Shown here one piece after another: positions 34,501-43,208 of a DNA stretch of 64,000 nt. Each line of letters starts with the position of its first letter. Position 1 is the stretch's first letter. The stretch comes from Dietzia massiliensis (lineage in GTDB: Bacteria > Actinomycetota > Actinomycetes > Mycobacteriales > Mycobacteriaceae). The stretch spans positions 1 to 64,000 of the forward strand of contig NZ_JAHBAV010000008.1 of the NCBI RefSeq assembly GCF_018390595.1, read 5' to 3'. The notes under the pieces are model-generated. The model worked only from the letters and a program-made list of their open reading frames with translations, was not told the origin of the DNA and made no database searches. The position numbers and the translations under genes were made by a program.

Positions 34501-35604
34501 GATGCACAGGCCCCGGCGCAGCGCGAGGTCGCGCAGCTGCCCCGCGCGGCTGCCGGAGACCTCGAGCACGGTGACGCCGTCGAGTCCGTCCTCGGCCAGG
34601 AGACGCTCGGTGCCGGTGACGCCGACCCCGTCGACGACGACGACGAGGTGTGCCCGCCCCGGGACACCGGCCGCGCTCGGTGAGAAGGCCGGACGGTCCG
34701 AGATGTCGGTCCCCAGCATCGACTCGACCCCGGCGAGCGAGAACTCGGTGAGCCGGACCCGCCCGCCGCCGTCGGTGTAGACGGGGTGTTCGTGGTGCGG
34801 GAGCCACTTGAGCCACTCCCAGGCCCGGCGGGCGTCGCCCTCGCTGGCGGCGACCGCGACGCGGACCCGGTCGGGACCGTGGGCCACGACGAGGCCGGCG
34901 ATCATGGCGCGCACGGCGGCGCGCACGCGGTCGACGTCGCCGTCGAGGGACAGGGCGGCGAACGCGCGCAGTTCCAGCGCGACGGGCAGGTCGTCGACCA
35001 CCGAGTGCACGCGGACGAAGCGTCGCATGCTCACCACCGACACCGGCTCCAGGTCGTCGACGGGGCCGGTGTCCGGGGCCTCGAGCCGGGTCGCGAGCGA
35101 CTGGCGGCCGGGGCCCACGCGGACGGTGAGGTCGTCGGGGGCCGACTCGTCGCGCTCCCACATGCGGGGCGTACCGACGAGCGCGGGCAGCTCGAGGGGA
35201 TCCGGGTGGCGCCACAGGGCGGCCGCCCGCTGCGCGGCCGCGGTCTCACGGACGGTGTCCCGGGTCTGGCCGAGGTAGCGCAGGTAGTCCTTGCGCAGTT
35301 CGTCCGTCTCGGCGGTCTTGTTCCCGCCGGTCAGCGTGCCGGCGAGCATGCCCACCGCCGAGACGGCCATCATCACCGGGAAGAGCATGAACATGGGGTT
35401 GCGCATCATCCCCGTGCGCATCATCACCACGACCATCCCGCCCACGGCCACCACCAACACGATGGGCAGGACGATCTGGATGAGCGGACGCGGCGTCGGC
35501 CGCGGCAGGGCGGGCGGCGCCTGCAGCGCGATCTCGCCGCCGGGCGTGGGCGGGGCGTCGAGCTTCCCGGCGCGCGCGAACACGACGTCACCCATCAGCG
35601 GCAC
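31522..35604 (-). CDS. eccC: ESX-4-type FtsK/SpoIIIE ATPase EccC
   Basis: A 1360-residue fused EccCa-EccCb motor of the type VII secretion system. Two membrane segments lie at about residues 41-90. Three FtsK-like ATPase domains follow, with Walker A motifs GATGSGKS (about 488), GGTRSGKS (about 863) and GDSECGKT (about 1157). The third is unusual in having Glu-Cys before GKT. A low-complexity linker rich in TGTEPTG repeats lies before the second ATPase. GTG at 35604 or ATG at 35595 (MGDVVFARAG) can serve as start; neither has a clear ribosome binding site. Confidence 0.95.
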   Translation of the reverse strand: MPLMGDVVFARAGKLDAPPTPGGEIALQAPPALPRPTPRPLIQIVLPIVLVVAVGGMVVVMMRTGMMRNPMFMLFPVMMAVSAVGMLAGTLTGGNKTAETDELRKDYLRYLGQTRDTVRETAAAQRAAALWRHPDPLELPALVGTPRMWERDESAPDDLTVRVGPGRQSLATRLEAPDTGPVDDLEPVSVVSMRRFVRVHSVVDDLPVALELRAFAALSLDGDVDRVRAAVRAMIAGLVVAHGPDRVRVAVAASEGDARRAWEWLKWLPHHEHPVYTDGGGRVRLTEFSLAGVESMLGTDISDRPAFSPSAAGVPGRAHLVVVVDGVGVTGTERLLAEDGLDGVTVLEVSGSRAGQLRDLALRRGLCIRVGDDRVARVRTESGEEEVARVDAMSLPEAERLAMALSRYRPADTVTHADGSTSTRRAPGLPDLLGIGVATQVDPAVAWRRRGERDRLRVPVGVSPDGAPVELDLKEAAHGGMGPHGLCIGATGSGKSEFLRTLVLGLVATHDPDSLNLVLVDFKGGATFLGLEPLAHVAAVITNLQAEITMVDRMRDALEGELTRRQEVLRAAGNYSNVAEYEAARAKGAPLDPLPALVIVVDEFSELLSSKPEFAELFLTIGRLGRSLHIHLLLASQRLEEGRLRGLDSHLSYRIALKTFSATESRTVLGVTDAYHLPATPGAGYLKVDAGDPVRFDAAYVSGPYTEDRRLDGSTVATVAARAAVRPFTAWYMPVPTPPVVVGGDDDDEDLVPGDAADADGAGESASLLDVLVGRLAGHGRPAHEVWLAPLGEGAPLDSAVGTEPTGAEPLGTEPTGTDPTGTSISAARPAGLRFPLAEVDLPFEQRRDTWYVDLSGADGNVAVVGGTRSGKSTTLCTLVLSAAATTEPDRLSVYVVDLGGGLLQSVADLPHVGGVARRGEEERIRRTIAEVDAERRRRETAFREAGITSVDQARRRVVERTGRPVTEYPDVLLVLDGWQALRTEFEDLEAVVLGLAADGLSYGIHVVLSASRWADLRPALRDALGTRVELRLGDPTDSMIDRRAAMTVPAAPGRGLTRARDHMLVYQPRLDGRVDPEGMADATAEASRHLARRWRARVGDVGAAPVRMLPEVLPYAQVASLARPDADGRRTRVPLGVDEADLTVVYADLEGDPLMLVLGDSECGKTSLLRSLSRGLVAGNTPEHTKLIVVDYRRTMLGEVTGDHLAGYAPTETALVPMVGHLAQVLEERMPGADVTAEELRARSWWSGPRIYLLVDDLDLVITGGGNPLQPLARFLPHARDIGLSVVLARRSAGASRALFDPFVARIRDLGGAGFVMSGSREEGPLLGGVRPGPLPAGRGRLITRDGGVRLVQTALSEP

Positions 35605-35785
35605 CCGTGTGCGTCACCAGCGATCGTCTCCTCCACTGCCGCCGGGCGCGCGGCGCGCCGCCGGGAGTTGGGGCCCCCACGAGCGCCCTTCCGCCCCGAC
35701 AATGATCGGCGTATCGGGTGGCGATGTTAGGGCAGTACACGTTCTGGCGGGGGCACCAACCGGGAGCGAGCGGGAGGTCGGCGGG

Positions 35786-37306
35786 ATGTCGGCGGACAGT
35801 GAGATCAGGGGCGTCGCCGCGGGCGTCGAACCCCTGGACCAGCGCCGGGTGTCGGTGGTGTGCCGATCCACCCGGGTGGACCTGAGCCTGCCCGCCCACC
35901 TCGAGCTGGTCGCGGTGATCCCGGAGGTCGTGGACCTCGTCCGCGACCACATCCGCGCGGCCGCGGGTCCGGCGTCGGGGGTGGACGTCGACGCCCGGAT
36001 GGGCGGCGGCACCGGCGGGTCCTGGCAGCTGTCCCGACTGGCCGGCGGCCCGCTGGCCGTGTCGGAGACCCTCGCCCAGCAGCGCGTCCACGACGGCGAG
36101 ATCCTCGTGCTGGACCACCGCCCGGTGCCGACGCCCGCCCCGCTGTTCGACGACGTCCTGCAGGGACTGACCGAGCCGGACGTGGCCCGCTCCGCCTCGT
36201 GGGGCCGCCGCGACGCGGTCACCACCGCGACCGCCGCGACCGCTGTCGTGGCGGTCGCCGCCGCGGTGGCGGCGACCCGGCAGTGGTGGCTCGACGGCGG
36301 GCTCACGACCCCGCTGGTGTCGGTTCTGCTCGCGCTGCTCGGCCTCACCGCGGCCCTCGCCCTGCGTCGCGCCCCCGTCCCCGGGTCCGCGGACGCCGTC
36401 GCGGGTGCGTGTGCGGTGGGCTTCACGGTGCTCGCGGGGACCACCGTGGGTGGCCCTCCCGTCGGCGCCGGGCACCTCCTGGGCGGACTCACGGCCGGGG
36501 CGGTCCTCGCCGGGGTGCTCCGATCGACCGTCTTCCGCCCGGGGCCGACCCACGGGTACGACACCGCCGCCGGGTACCTCGCGGCGTGTGTGGCGCTCGC
36601 GACGGGCGCTGTCGGCGCGCTCGTGGCGGCGACGACCCCCACGCCGGCCCCCGCGGTGGGCGCCGGCGCCGTGCTCGTCGGGCTCCTGTTGCTCACCGCG
36701 GCCCCGCGGATCGCCGTCTGGGCCGCCCGCATCCCCATCCCGCCGGTGCCCGCCCCGGGCGAGGACGTCGAGGCCGGCGACCTCGAGGACATCGACCACG
36801 ACGTGCGCGGTCGCGCCCGCGGCCCCCTGCCCACGCCGGACGTGCTGCGGCACCGGTTCCTCACCTCGCGGTCCTGGCTCACCGGCCTGCTGGCCGCGGC
36901 GGGCGCGGTCTGCACGGCCGGATCGCTGACGTCCCTGACCGGCGACGGCGACACCACCCGCTGGTCGGCTCCGATGGCGCTCGTCCTCATCGTCGTGCTG
37001 GTGCTCCGCGGGCTGGGCTACGCCGACCGGGTCCACACGGCCGTGCTGCTCGTCTCGGCGCTCGTGCTCACCGCCGGCGTCCTGGTGGGCGCGGGCGTGA
37101 CCGTCGACTCGCCGGTGGGGGTCGTCGTCCCGGCCGCGGTGGCCGTCGCCGCGGCGGTCGTCGTGGCCGCGTCGGTCCTCCCGCATGTCGACCTCTCCCC
37201 CGGCGCACTCCGGGCCGTGGGCGTGGTCGAGGCCGTCGCCCTCTGCGCGATCGTCCCCCTCGCGGTGGGTGCCATGGAGGTCTACTCCCTCGTCCGCCAG
37301 CGATGA
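35786..37306 (+). CDS. eccD: ESX-4-type membrane channel protein EccD
   Basis: A 506-residue EccD. An N-terminal ubiquitin-like (YukD) domain of about 100 residues precedes about eleven membrane helices from residue 145 to the C-terminus. It forms the central membrane subunit of the secretion complex. The ATG at 35786 has GGGAGG 10 bases upstream. It is divergent from eccC across 181 bases and overlaps mycP by ATGA. Confidence 0.93.
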   Translation: MSADSEIRGVAAGVEPLDQRRVSVVCRSTRVDLSLPAHLELVAVIPEVVDLVRDHIRAAAGPASGVDVDARMGGGTGGSWQLSRLAGGPLAVSETLAQQRVHDGEILVLDHRPVPTPAPLFDDVLQGLTEPDVARSASWGRRDAVTTATAATAVVAVAAAVAATRQWWLDGGLTTPLVSVLLALLGLTAALALRRAPVPGSADAVAGACAVGFTVLAGTTVGGPPVGAGHLLGGLTAGAVLAGVLRSTVFRPGPTHGYDTAAGYLAACVALATGAVGALVAATTPTPAPAVGAGAVLVGLLLLTAAPRIAVWAARIPIPPVPAPGEDVEAGDLEDIDHDVRGRARGPLPTPDVLRHRFLTSRSWLTGLLAAAGAVCTAGSLTSLTGDGDTTRWSAPMALVLIVVLVLRGLGYADRVHTAVLLVSALVLTAGVLVGAGVTVDSPVGVVVPAAVAVAAAVVVAASVLPHVDLSPGALRAVGVVEAVALCAIVPLAVGAMEVYSLVRQR

Positions 37307-38700
37307 CAGTCCGTGCCGTCCGGCGGGCGGCGGCCACGGCAGCTGTGGCCGCGGTGGTGGCCGGTCAGCTGCTCGCCAACCCGGCCGGGACGCCCGCCGC
37401 GTCCGCGGTGGAGCGCCCGTCGATCGACGGCCCGGTCCCCGAGGGGTCGGGGCTGGAGTCCGGGCCGCTGCGCCTGGACGGCCCGTGCCGCACCACAGCC
37501 GCCGTCCTCGACCCGACCGCCCCACCCGCCTCCGCGACCGCCGCCGAGCTCGCCGACGCGTGGATCCACGGCCGCGGGGAGGGGCAGGTCGTGGCCGTCA
37601 TCGACACCGGGGTCAACCCCGGGCCGCGGCTGCCCCGGGTCCGCGGGGCCGGTGACGTGGTGCCCGGCCGGGACGGCACGGAGGACTGTGACGCCCACGG
37701 CACGCTCGTGGCCGGCGTGCTCGCGGCCACCGAGGACGCCACCGGGCACTCGGGCATCGCGCCCGGCGTCGAGATCGTCTCGATCCGCCAGTCCAGCAGC
37801 GTCCTCCGCGCCCAGAGCCCCGGCCCGGGCGGCCCGACGGTCGGCGCCGGGGTCGGCACCCTGTCCACCCTCGCCCGGTCGATCCGGGCCGCCGTCGACG
37901 CCGGTGCCGGGGTCATCAACATCTCCGAGGTCGCCTGCGTCCCCGCGGGCACCGTGCTCGCCGACGCCACCCTCGGCGGCGCGATCCGCTACGCCGCCGT
38001 CGACCACGACGTCGTGGTGGTCGCCGCCGCCGGGAACGTCGGCGAGGCGTGCGGCGAGCAGAACCCGCCCGCGGCCGACCCGTCGGTACCGGGCGACGAC
38101 GGCTGGGACGACGTCCTCACGATCGCCTCGCCCGCCTGGTACGACGACCACGTGCTCACCGTCGGGGGCGTCGACGCGGACGGCGCCCCCGCGGAGTTCT
38201 CGCTGCGCGGCCCGTGGGTGGACGTCGCCGCGCCCGCCGTGGGGCTGCGGTCCGTGGGCGCCGACGGCGCGGGCGTGTCCGACTTCGTCGTGGCCGGCGA
38301 CGGCTCTCGCACCCCGATCAGCGGCACCAGCTTCGCCGCGCCGTTCGTCGCCGGCACCGCCGCGCTCGTCCGCCAGGCCCATCCCGGGCTCACCGCGCGC
38401 CAGGTGATCGCCCGGATCGAGGACACCGCGATCCCCGCCGCGGGCGGGCACGACCATGCGATCGGCCACGGGGTGGTGGACCCGGTTGCCGCCGTGACCG
38501 GCGTCCGCAGAGCCGGCCGGCCCGCCCCGTCGACCACCACGATCGCCGCTCCCCCGCCCGAGCCCGGCCCACCTGGTGCGGGCGCCGGCGCGGGTGTGGC
38601 GGCGGGCGCGCTGGCCCTGGGGGCGATCGCCCTCGTCGTCGTCACCCTGCTCGGGTCCCGCGACATCGGGCCGGGCGGCACCAGGCGCCGCGCGGACTGA
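37303..38700 (+). CDS. mycP: ESX-4-type mycosin protease MycP
   Basis: A 465-residue membrane-anchored subtilisin-like protease. It has a signal peptide (residues 1-34), the catalytic Asp in VAVIDTGVN (about 100), His in DCDAHGTLVAG (about 131) and Ser in GTSFAAPFVAG (about 341). A Pro-rich linker is followed by a C-terminal membrane helix (GAGVAAGALALGAIALVVVTLL). It stabilises the ESX membrane complex in the periplasm. It converges with eccB across 65 bases. Confidence 0.95.
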   Translation: MTVRAVRRAAATAAVAAVVAGQLLANPAGTPAASAVERPSIDGPVPEGSGLESGPLRLDGPCRTTAAVLDPTAPPASATAAELADAWIHGRGEGQVVAVIDTGVNPGPRLPRVRGAGDVVPGRDGTEDCDAHGTLVAGVLAATEDATGHSGIAPGVEIVSIRQSSSVLRAQSPGPGGPTVGAGVGTLSTLARSIRAAVDAGAGVINISEVACVPAGTVLADATLGGAIRYAAVDHDVVVVAAAGNVGEACGEQNPPAADPSVPGDDGWDDVLTIASPAWYDDHVLTVGGVDADGAPAEFSLRGPWVDVAAPAVGLRSVGADGAGVSDFVVAGDGSRTPISGTSFAAPFVAGTAALVRQAHPGLTARQVIARIEDTAIPAAGGHDHAIGHGVVDPVAAVTGVRRAGRPAPSTTTIAAPPPEPGPPGAGAGAGVAAGALALGAIALVVVTLLGSRDIGPGGTRRRAD

Positions 38701-38765
38701 CCGCACCCCGCCGCCCGTCGCGGACCTGCCACCCGTCGCCGGCCACCGCCCGCCACGCGCCCGGG

Positions 38766-40220
38766 TCAGCGCGTCGCGTCGTCCTGACCCACCGGCTCCA
38801 GCTCCGAACCGTCCCGGGCGACCAGCGCCGACCCGCGGTCCAGGCGCGGCCCGGCCGGGAGCCGGTCGAGGATCGCGGTGTCCACCGGCACCGGCGCGCC
38901 ACCCAGGCCGAGCACCGCCGCGGTCGGCGCGTCGGGGACGTCGAACCGCACCCCGGTGTCGGCCACGATCGTCGTGACCGCGGTGCGCGTCGTCGTGCCC
39001 CGCCCCGTCGCCGCGACGAGCAGCCCGCCGCCCGGCACGCCCACCGCGTCGACCGCCGGACCCCCGCCGTCGGCGCCGGCCACCGCCCGGGCCTCCCCGG
39101 GGCCCGGAGCCGGCGCGCCCGCCACCAGGGACACTTGGCGCGCGGCGGGGCCCGGCCCGCCCGCGTCGCGCACGCACAGTACCGGCGAGGCGGACGTCTC
39201 CAGCACCGTCGGGCGCTCGCCGGGGAAGGCCTCCACGTCCAGCGCCACCGACCGCGGCACACCCATCCGGTCCGGCGGCACCTGGACGACCGCCCCCACC
39301 GTCGCGGTGGACCGGATCACGTCCGCGAGCACCGGTCCGACCTCCTGCACGCCGTCGGCCAGCGCGACATGGGTCCGCGTCCCCGTGGCCGTCTCCACGG
39401 TGAACACCTGGCCGATCCGCAGCCCGTCGAGCCCGTAGTCGACCGGCTCGCCCGCCATCTCGATCACCGGCCGGCGCACCGGGTCCACCTCCGGCAGCGG
39501 GTCCACCAGGGCCGCGGTGACCGGACGCGGGTCGACCCCGCCGAGGCCGAGGATCTCCAGCAGATCGCCGTCCTCGAGGTCGATGCGCGCGCGGGTGCCG
39601 TCGCGGAGCAGCCAACCGGTGCCGTCCTGGTCCGCCAGCACGATCTCGTCCGGGCCCGTCTCGCGACCGGGCGCCGCCCCGGCGTCCGCGTCCTCCCGCG
39701 CGACGATGCTGGTGCCGGTGACGCGCGGGCGGCCGCGGTCCGCGTCGGCGACCTCGTCGCACACCGTCCACGACACGGCGGCCGCCGCCTCCGCGTCCCG
39801 GTGACCGGGTAACGCCGACGGTGCCCCGGGGATGCCGAGCAGGCCGCCGCGCGGGGTGCCGGCGATGTCGTCGTCGCGCACGGTCCGCGGCTCCGCCGGC
39901 TCGCCCAGCACGAGGCGCGCGGACGCGAGGTTGAGCACCGGGTGCACCGTCTGGCCGGCGCGCACGTACATCTGCCCGGAGTCCCGCCCGACCATGATCG
40001 TCGTGCTGCCCACGTCCGGGGCGGGGTCCAACAGGGCCAACACCGCTGCGCCGGCCACACCGAGAACCGCCGCGACCACGCCCACCGTCAGCCCCGTCGA
40101 CTGGCGCCTGAGCGGATCGTGCAGCATCCGGACGTCCCGGGAGACCACGGCGTGGCGGGCCCGGCGGGCGAGGAAGCGGTGGCCGTCCACCTGCGCCCTG
40201 GTCGTCGGCTTGAGCGGCAC
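38766..40220 (-). CDS. eccB: ESX-4-type membrane component EccB
   Basis: A 484-residue EccB with the typical N-terminus PLKPTTRAQVDGHRFLARR, one membrane helix at about residues 43-64, and a large periplasmic domain with beta-repeat segments. GTG at 40220, with AAAGGGGG upstream. It is divergent from eccE across 150 bases. Confidence 0.93.
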   Translation of the reverse strand: MPLKPTTRAQVDGHRFLARRARHAVVSRDVRMLHDPLRRQSTGLTVGVVAAVLGVAGAAVLALLDPAPDVGSTTIMVGRDSGQMYVRAGQTVHPVLNLASARLVLGEPAEPRTVRDDDIAGTPRGGLLGIPGAPSALPGHRDAEAAAAVSWTVCDEVADADRGRPRVTGTSIVAREDADAGAAPGRETGPDEIVLADQDGTGWLLRDGTRARIDLEDGDLLEILGLGGVDPRPVTAALVDPLPEVDPVRRPVIEMAGEPVDYGLDGLRIGQVFTVETATGTRTHVALADGVQEVGPVLADVIRSTATVGAVVQVPPDRMGVPRSVALDVEAFPGERPTVLETSASPVLCVRDAGGPGPAARQVSLVAGAPAPGPGEARAVAGADGGGPAVDAVGVPGGGLLVAATGRGTTTRTAVTTIVADTGVRFDVPDAPTAAVLGLGGAPVPVDTAILDRLPAGPRLDRGSALVARDGSELEPVGQDDATR

Positions 40221-40275
40221 CGGCGCGGCCCCCTTTCCACGGATGTGGGACCCCCGCGGCCGGGGGCACCGGGGG

Positions 40276-40281
40276 TAGGGT
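40276..40281 (+). promoter_or_regulatory. candidate -10 element in the eccB/eccE divergent region
   Basis: TAGGGT, with TACCCT readable on the other strand across the same bases. The region could serve as a shared start region for eccE and eccB. It is supported only by the match to TAnnnT. Confidence 0.3.
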
Positions 40282-40370
40282 ACGCCAGGATCCGGCCCCC
40301 GTGGCCGGTCATCCGGGGCGCCGTCCGCTCGCGCCCGAGAGCTCGCGACAGGCGTGAAGGGGGCGCGTGG

Positions 40371-42002
40371 ATGACGGCGGTTCCCACCCTGGCCGGGCTG
40401 GTCGCCGCGCTCGTGGCGACGGCCGTTCTCACCGCGGTCTGCCCGCCGCAGGCGCAACCGTGGGCCCAGTTCGTGGCGGTCGCGCTCGTCGCCGCCGTGA
40501 TCACCGCGCGCCGCGGCGGCCGTCCGGTGCTGGCTCGCCCGGGGACCGCGCGTCAGCGGCCCGTCGACGTGGTGGACCTCGTCGCCCCGGACCGCTCCCC
40601 CGTCGGATGCGTGGAGGGCGAGCGCGTGGTGACCACCGCCGTGGAGATTTCGGCCGGCGCGCTCGTGACCACCGAGGTGGGGCGCGACGACCCGGCCGCG
40701 CATCGTGGCGTCCGCCTCCCGCTGGCGGTGGTGGCACGCCAGCTCGAGCAGGGCGGGGTGCGTCTCGAGGGGATCGACGTGGTGGTCGACGGTCGCCGCG
40801 CCGCGACGGGTGACGACGGCGAGGTGTACGACGCGCTCGTCGGCCCGCTCGCGCTGATCTCGCACCGGCGCGTCCACCTGCTGCTGCGGTTCGACCTCGC
40901 ACGGCTCGCGCTGGGGCCCGCCGGACGGGCCGACGGCTCGCTGGAGCAGGTGGTCACGGTGGCCACCGAGCGGTTGCGCCGGTCGCTGGTGCATCACGGG
41001 GTGCCGTGCCGGGTCCTCGACGCGGCCGGACTCGCCGGCCTCTACCTGGACGCCGAGGGCGACCCGGGGCCGGGCGTCGGGGTGGTGGTGCGCCCGTCCG
41101 CCGACCCGCGAGCGGTCATCGACGGGCTCACCACCGTGCGGGCCGCGCGCGTCACCGAGGTGCTCCGCCTGCGGCGCGTCGAGGGCCGCGACGACGTGGT
41201 GGACGTGGTGACCACCGTGGGGCTGACCGGCGTGGCCGCGGAGGCGATGGCCGAGCGGGTCCTGCCGACCACCGCCGACACCTGCCACCGGCTGCCTACG
41301 GCGGGCGTCCTGCCCGTCCCCGGCGAGGAGATGCCCGTGGCCGTCGCCGGATCCCTGGTCCGGCGACGTGTGGACGACCTCGCCGCCCTCGCCCCGCCGG
41401 CGCACGGCTGCGGGCAGATCCTCGGCGCGACCCGCACCGGGGGCGCGGCGGCGGTCCAGCTGGCCGGTCCGCACCTGCGGTCGGTCCTGCTCGCCGCGCG
41501 ACCCGCGGTCTGTCGACAGGTCGCGTTCCGCGCGGTCGCGGCCGGGTACCGGGTCGCCGTGGTCACCGACGTCCCCGACCGGTGGCGGCCGCTGACCGCG
41601 ATCGGCGACGAGTCCCGCTACCGGATCGTCGACCCCGACGCCTCCGATGCGGGAGCACCGGTCGACGCCGTGATGTGGGACGTCGACGGTCCGTTGACCG
41701 AGGGGCGCATCGACGCCCTCGCCGGGCCGGGCGGTCCGGACGTCACCCCGCCCACCGTGATCCGCGTCGACGCCGACTGGGACCTGCGGGGCGAGCGGCA
41801 CCCGGACACCGCGGCCCCGCCGGACCTAGTCCTGGACGGGCGGATCGACGGGTGGATCTCGGTCGAGCCGCGCGCGGGCGAGTCCCATCGCGTCTCGGTG
41901 GTGGCCGGTCCCGGCGAGGAGGCGTTCGTCGGCCCCCTCACCGTGCCGGGCGAGCTCACACCCGCAGGTGCTGCACCTTCCGCCAGCCCGGATCATCCGT
42001 AA
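40371..42002 (+). CDS. eccE: ESX membrane component EccE
   Basis: A 543-residue EccE. Two membrane helices lie at the N-terminus (about residues 5-22 and 30-46), followed by a large soluble domain (from RPVDVVDLVAPDRSPVG). EccE is absent from the ESX-4 locus of M. tuberculosis but present in that of M. abscessus. Start ATG at 40371, 7 bases after AAGGGGGCG. Its last 47 bases overlap the 3' end of the convergent DUF695-like gene. Confidence 0.82.
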   Translation: MTAVPTLAGLVAALVATAVLTAVCPPQAQPWAQFVAVALVAAVITARRGGRPVLARPGTARQRPVDVVDLVAPDRSPVGCVEGERVVTTAVEISAGALVTTEVGRDDPAAHRGVRLPLAVVARQLEQGGVRLEGIDVVVDGRRAATGDDGEVYDALVGPLALISHRRVHLLLRFDLARLALGPAGRADGSLEQVVTVATERLRRSLVHHGVPCRVLDAAGLAGLYLDAEGDPGPGVGVVVRPSADPRAVIDGLTTVRAARVTEVLRLRRVEGRDDVVDVVTTVGLTGVAAEAMAERVLPTTADTCHRLPTAGVLPVPGEEMPVAVAGSLVRRRVDDLAALAPPAHGCGQILGATRTGGAAAVQLAGPHLRSVLLAARPAVCRQVAFRAVAAGYRVAVVTDVPDRWRPLTAIGDESRYRIVDPDASDAGAPVDAVMWDVDGPLTEGRIDALAGPGGPDVTPPTVIRVDADWDLRGERHPDTAAPPDLVLDGRIDGWISVEPRAGESHRVSVVAGPGEEAFVGPLTVPGELTPAGAAPSASPDHP

Positions 42003-43041
42003 CGGTCACCGTCACCTCGCCCTGATCCCAGCCCGACGCCGCCACGCGCAGCTGCTCGTGGGCGGGGGTCGTGGAGTCGACGTAGAAGTGCAGCAGGCGG
42101 CGGCCGTCGCAGCTCTCCGCCCCGACGCACTCGCCGTTGCCCTCGAGGCGCTCGACGAGGTGGTCCTCGAGGTTCCGCAGGCCGGGCAGCGAGCGCGGTC
42201 CGGGCAGGCCCCCGTCCTCGACGTCCGTGTACGGCACGTGGACGGCGACGTGGCGGTCGAACTCCGGCGCCGACAGGGCGACCAGCGGGACACGGACCAC
42301 GGCCACGAGCGGGCCCCGGTCGGTGTCCCCGTGGAGGATCTGCCACGCCGGCTCGCCCAGCTCGTCGGTGTTGTCCGCGGCGAGCTCACGCAGGATCCGG
42401 GGCAGGTCGGCGAGCGGGACCGCGTCGACGCCGGGCGCCGTGGCGTTGGCCCTGATGAGCCCGACCCACGTCTCCACCTGCTCCTCTCCGCACAGGGCGT
42501 CCAGCAGGAGGTAGGCGGCGATCGACGAGTCGGCCCCGGTCAGCGCGGTGAACGCGGGGTGGTGCACGGTGACGTCGGCCCGGGACAGCCCCAGGTCGAC
42601 CACGACCTCGGCGTCGTCGAACCCCAGCCGGTGATCGCGGAAGTACATCGCGCAGCCCCGGACCGGCTCACGCAAGTCGGCGAACGACCACGTCTCGTCG
42701 GCCCGCGGCGCCGCGGCCAGCCACCGACGGGCGGCGCCCCGCAGCTCGGGTACTCCCGCCGCGGTCACGGTCAGCCGGTGGGGCACGTCCTCGCAGCCCG
42801 GGACGAACTCCCACGACAGGCCCGGGTCGATGGCCTCGATGAGCGAGCTGATCTCCGAGACCACCCGCCCGGTGTCGCCGGAGTCGATCGCCGCGGTGGC
42901 CCGGCGCCTGCCGTCGGCGGACCACCAGCGCCAGAAGGTGGTGATGGCCCGGTCCGATCGCAGGCGGGCCGTCTCGATGCGCACGCCGGAGAAGTCCAGC
43001 GATCGCGATAGCTGCCGAGGTCGAGCCGCGCGAATCGCCAT
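41956..43041 (-). CDS. DUF695-like protein of unknown function
   Basis: A 361-residue protein. Residues 30-125 (FWRWWSADGRRRATAAIDSGD ... WSFADLREP) resemble the DUF695 domain. The rest (CAMYFRDHRLGFDDAEVVVDLGL ... HVPYTDVEDGGLPGPRSL ... LLHFYVDST) repeats similar ideas and probably forms a second related domain. No signal or membrane segment. ATG at 43041 with GGAGGAGA. It converges with eccE with a 47-base overlap, which may couple their expression. Confidence 0.65.
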   Translation of the reverse strand: MAIRAARPRQLSRSLDFSGVRIETARLRSDRAITTFWRWWSADGRRRATAAIDSGDTGRVVSEISSLIEAIDPGLSWEFVPGCEDVPHRLTVTAAGVPELRGAARRWLAAAPRADETWSFADLREPVRGCAMYFRDHRLGFDDAEVVVDLGLSRADVTVHHPAFTALTGADSSIAAYLLLDALCGEEQVETWVGLIRANATAPGVDAVPLADLPRILRELAADNTDELGEPAWQILHGDTDRGPLVAVVRVPLVALSAPEFDRHVAVHVPYTDVEDGGLPGPRSLPGLRNLEDHLVERLEGNGECVGAESCDGRRLLHFYVDSTTPAHEQLRVAASGWDQGEVTVTVTDDPGWRKVQHLRV

Positions 43042-43208
43042 GTGTTCTCCTCCCGTGGCCGCGGTCCGTGAGTGCCTGTCCCTCCCCAGTATCCGGATAA
43101 CCCGCCGATCGCGCCCGCGCCGACACACCCGGACAGGTCAGAAGGCTGATCGTGGTGCGGGTGCGGGTGCGGGTGCGGCGGGACGGCGACGGTGGCAGGG
43201 TCGGGACC

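Noticed and set aside
43141-43208. Tandem GTGCGG repeats before the epimerase-like gene, giving an N-terminal V-R repeat from the GTG at 43152
   Set aside because: The ATG at 43209 leads straight into the Rossmann domain at normal distance. The repeat is more likely non-coding GC-rich slippage.
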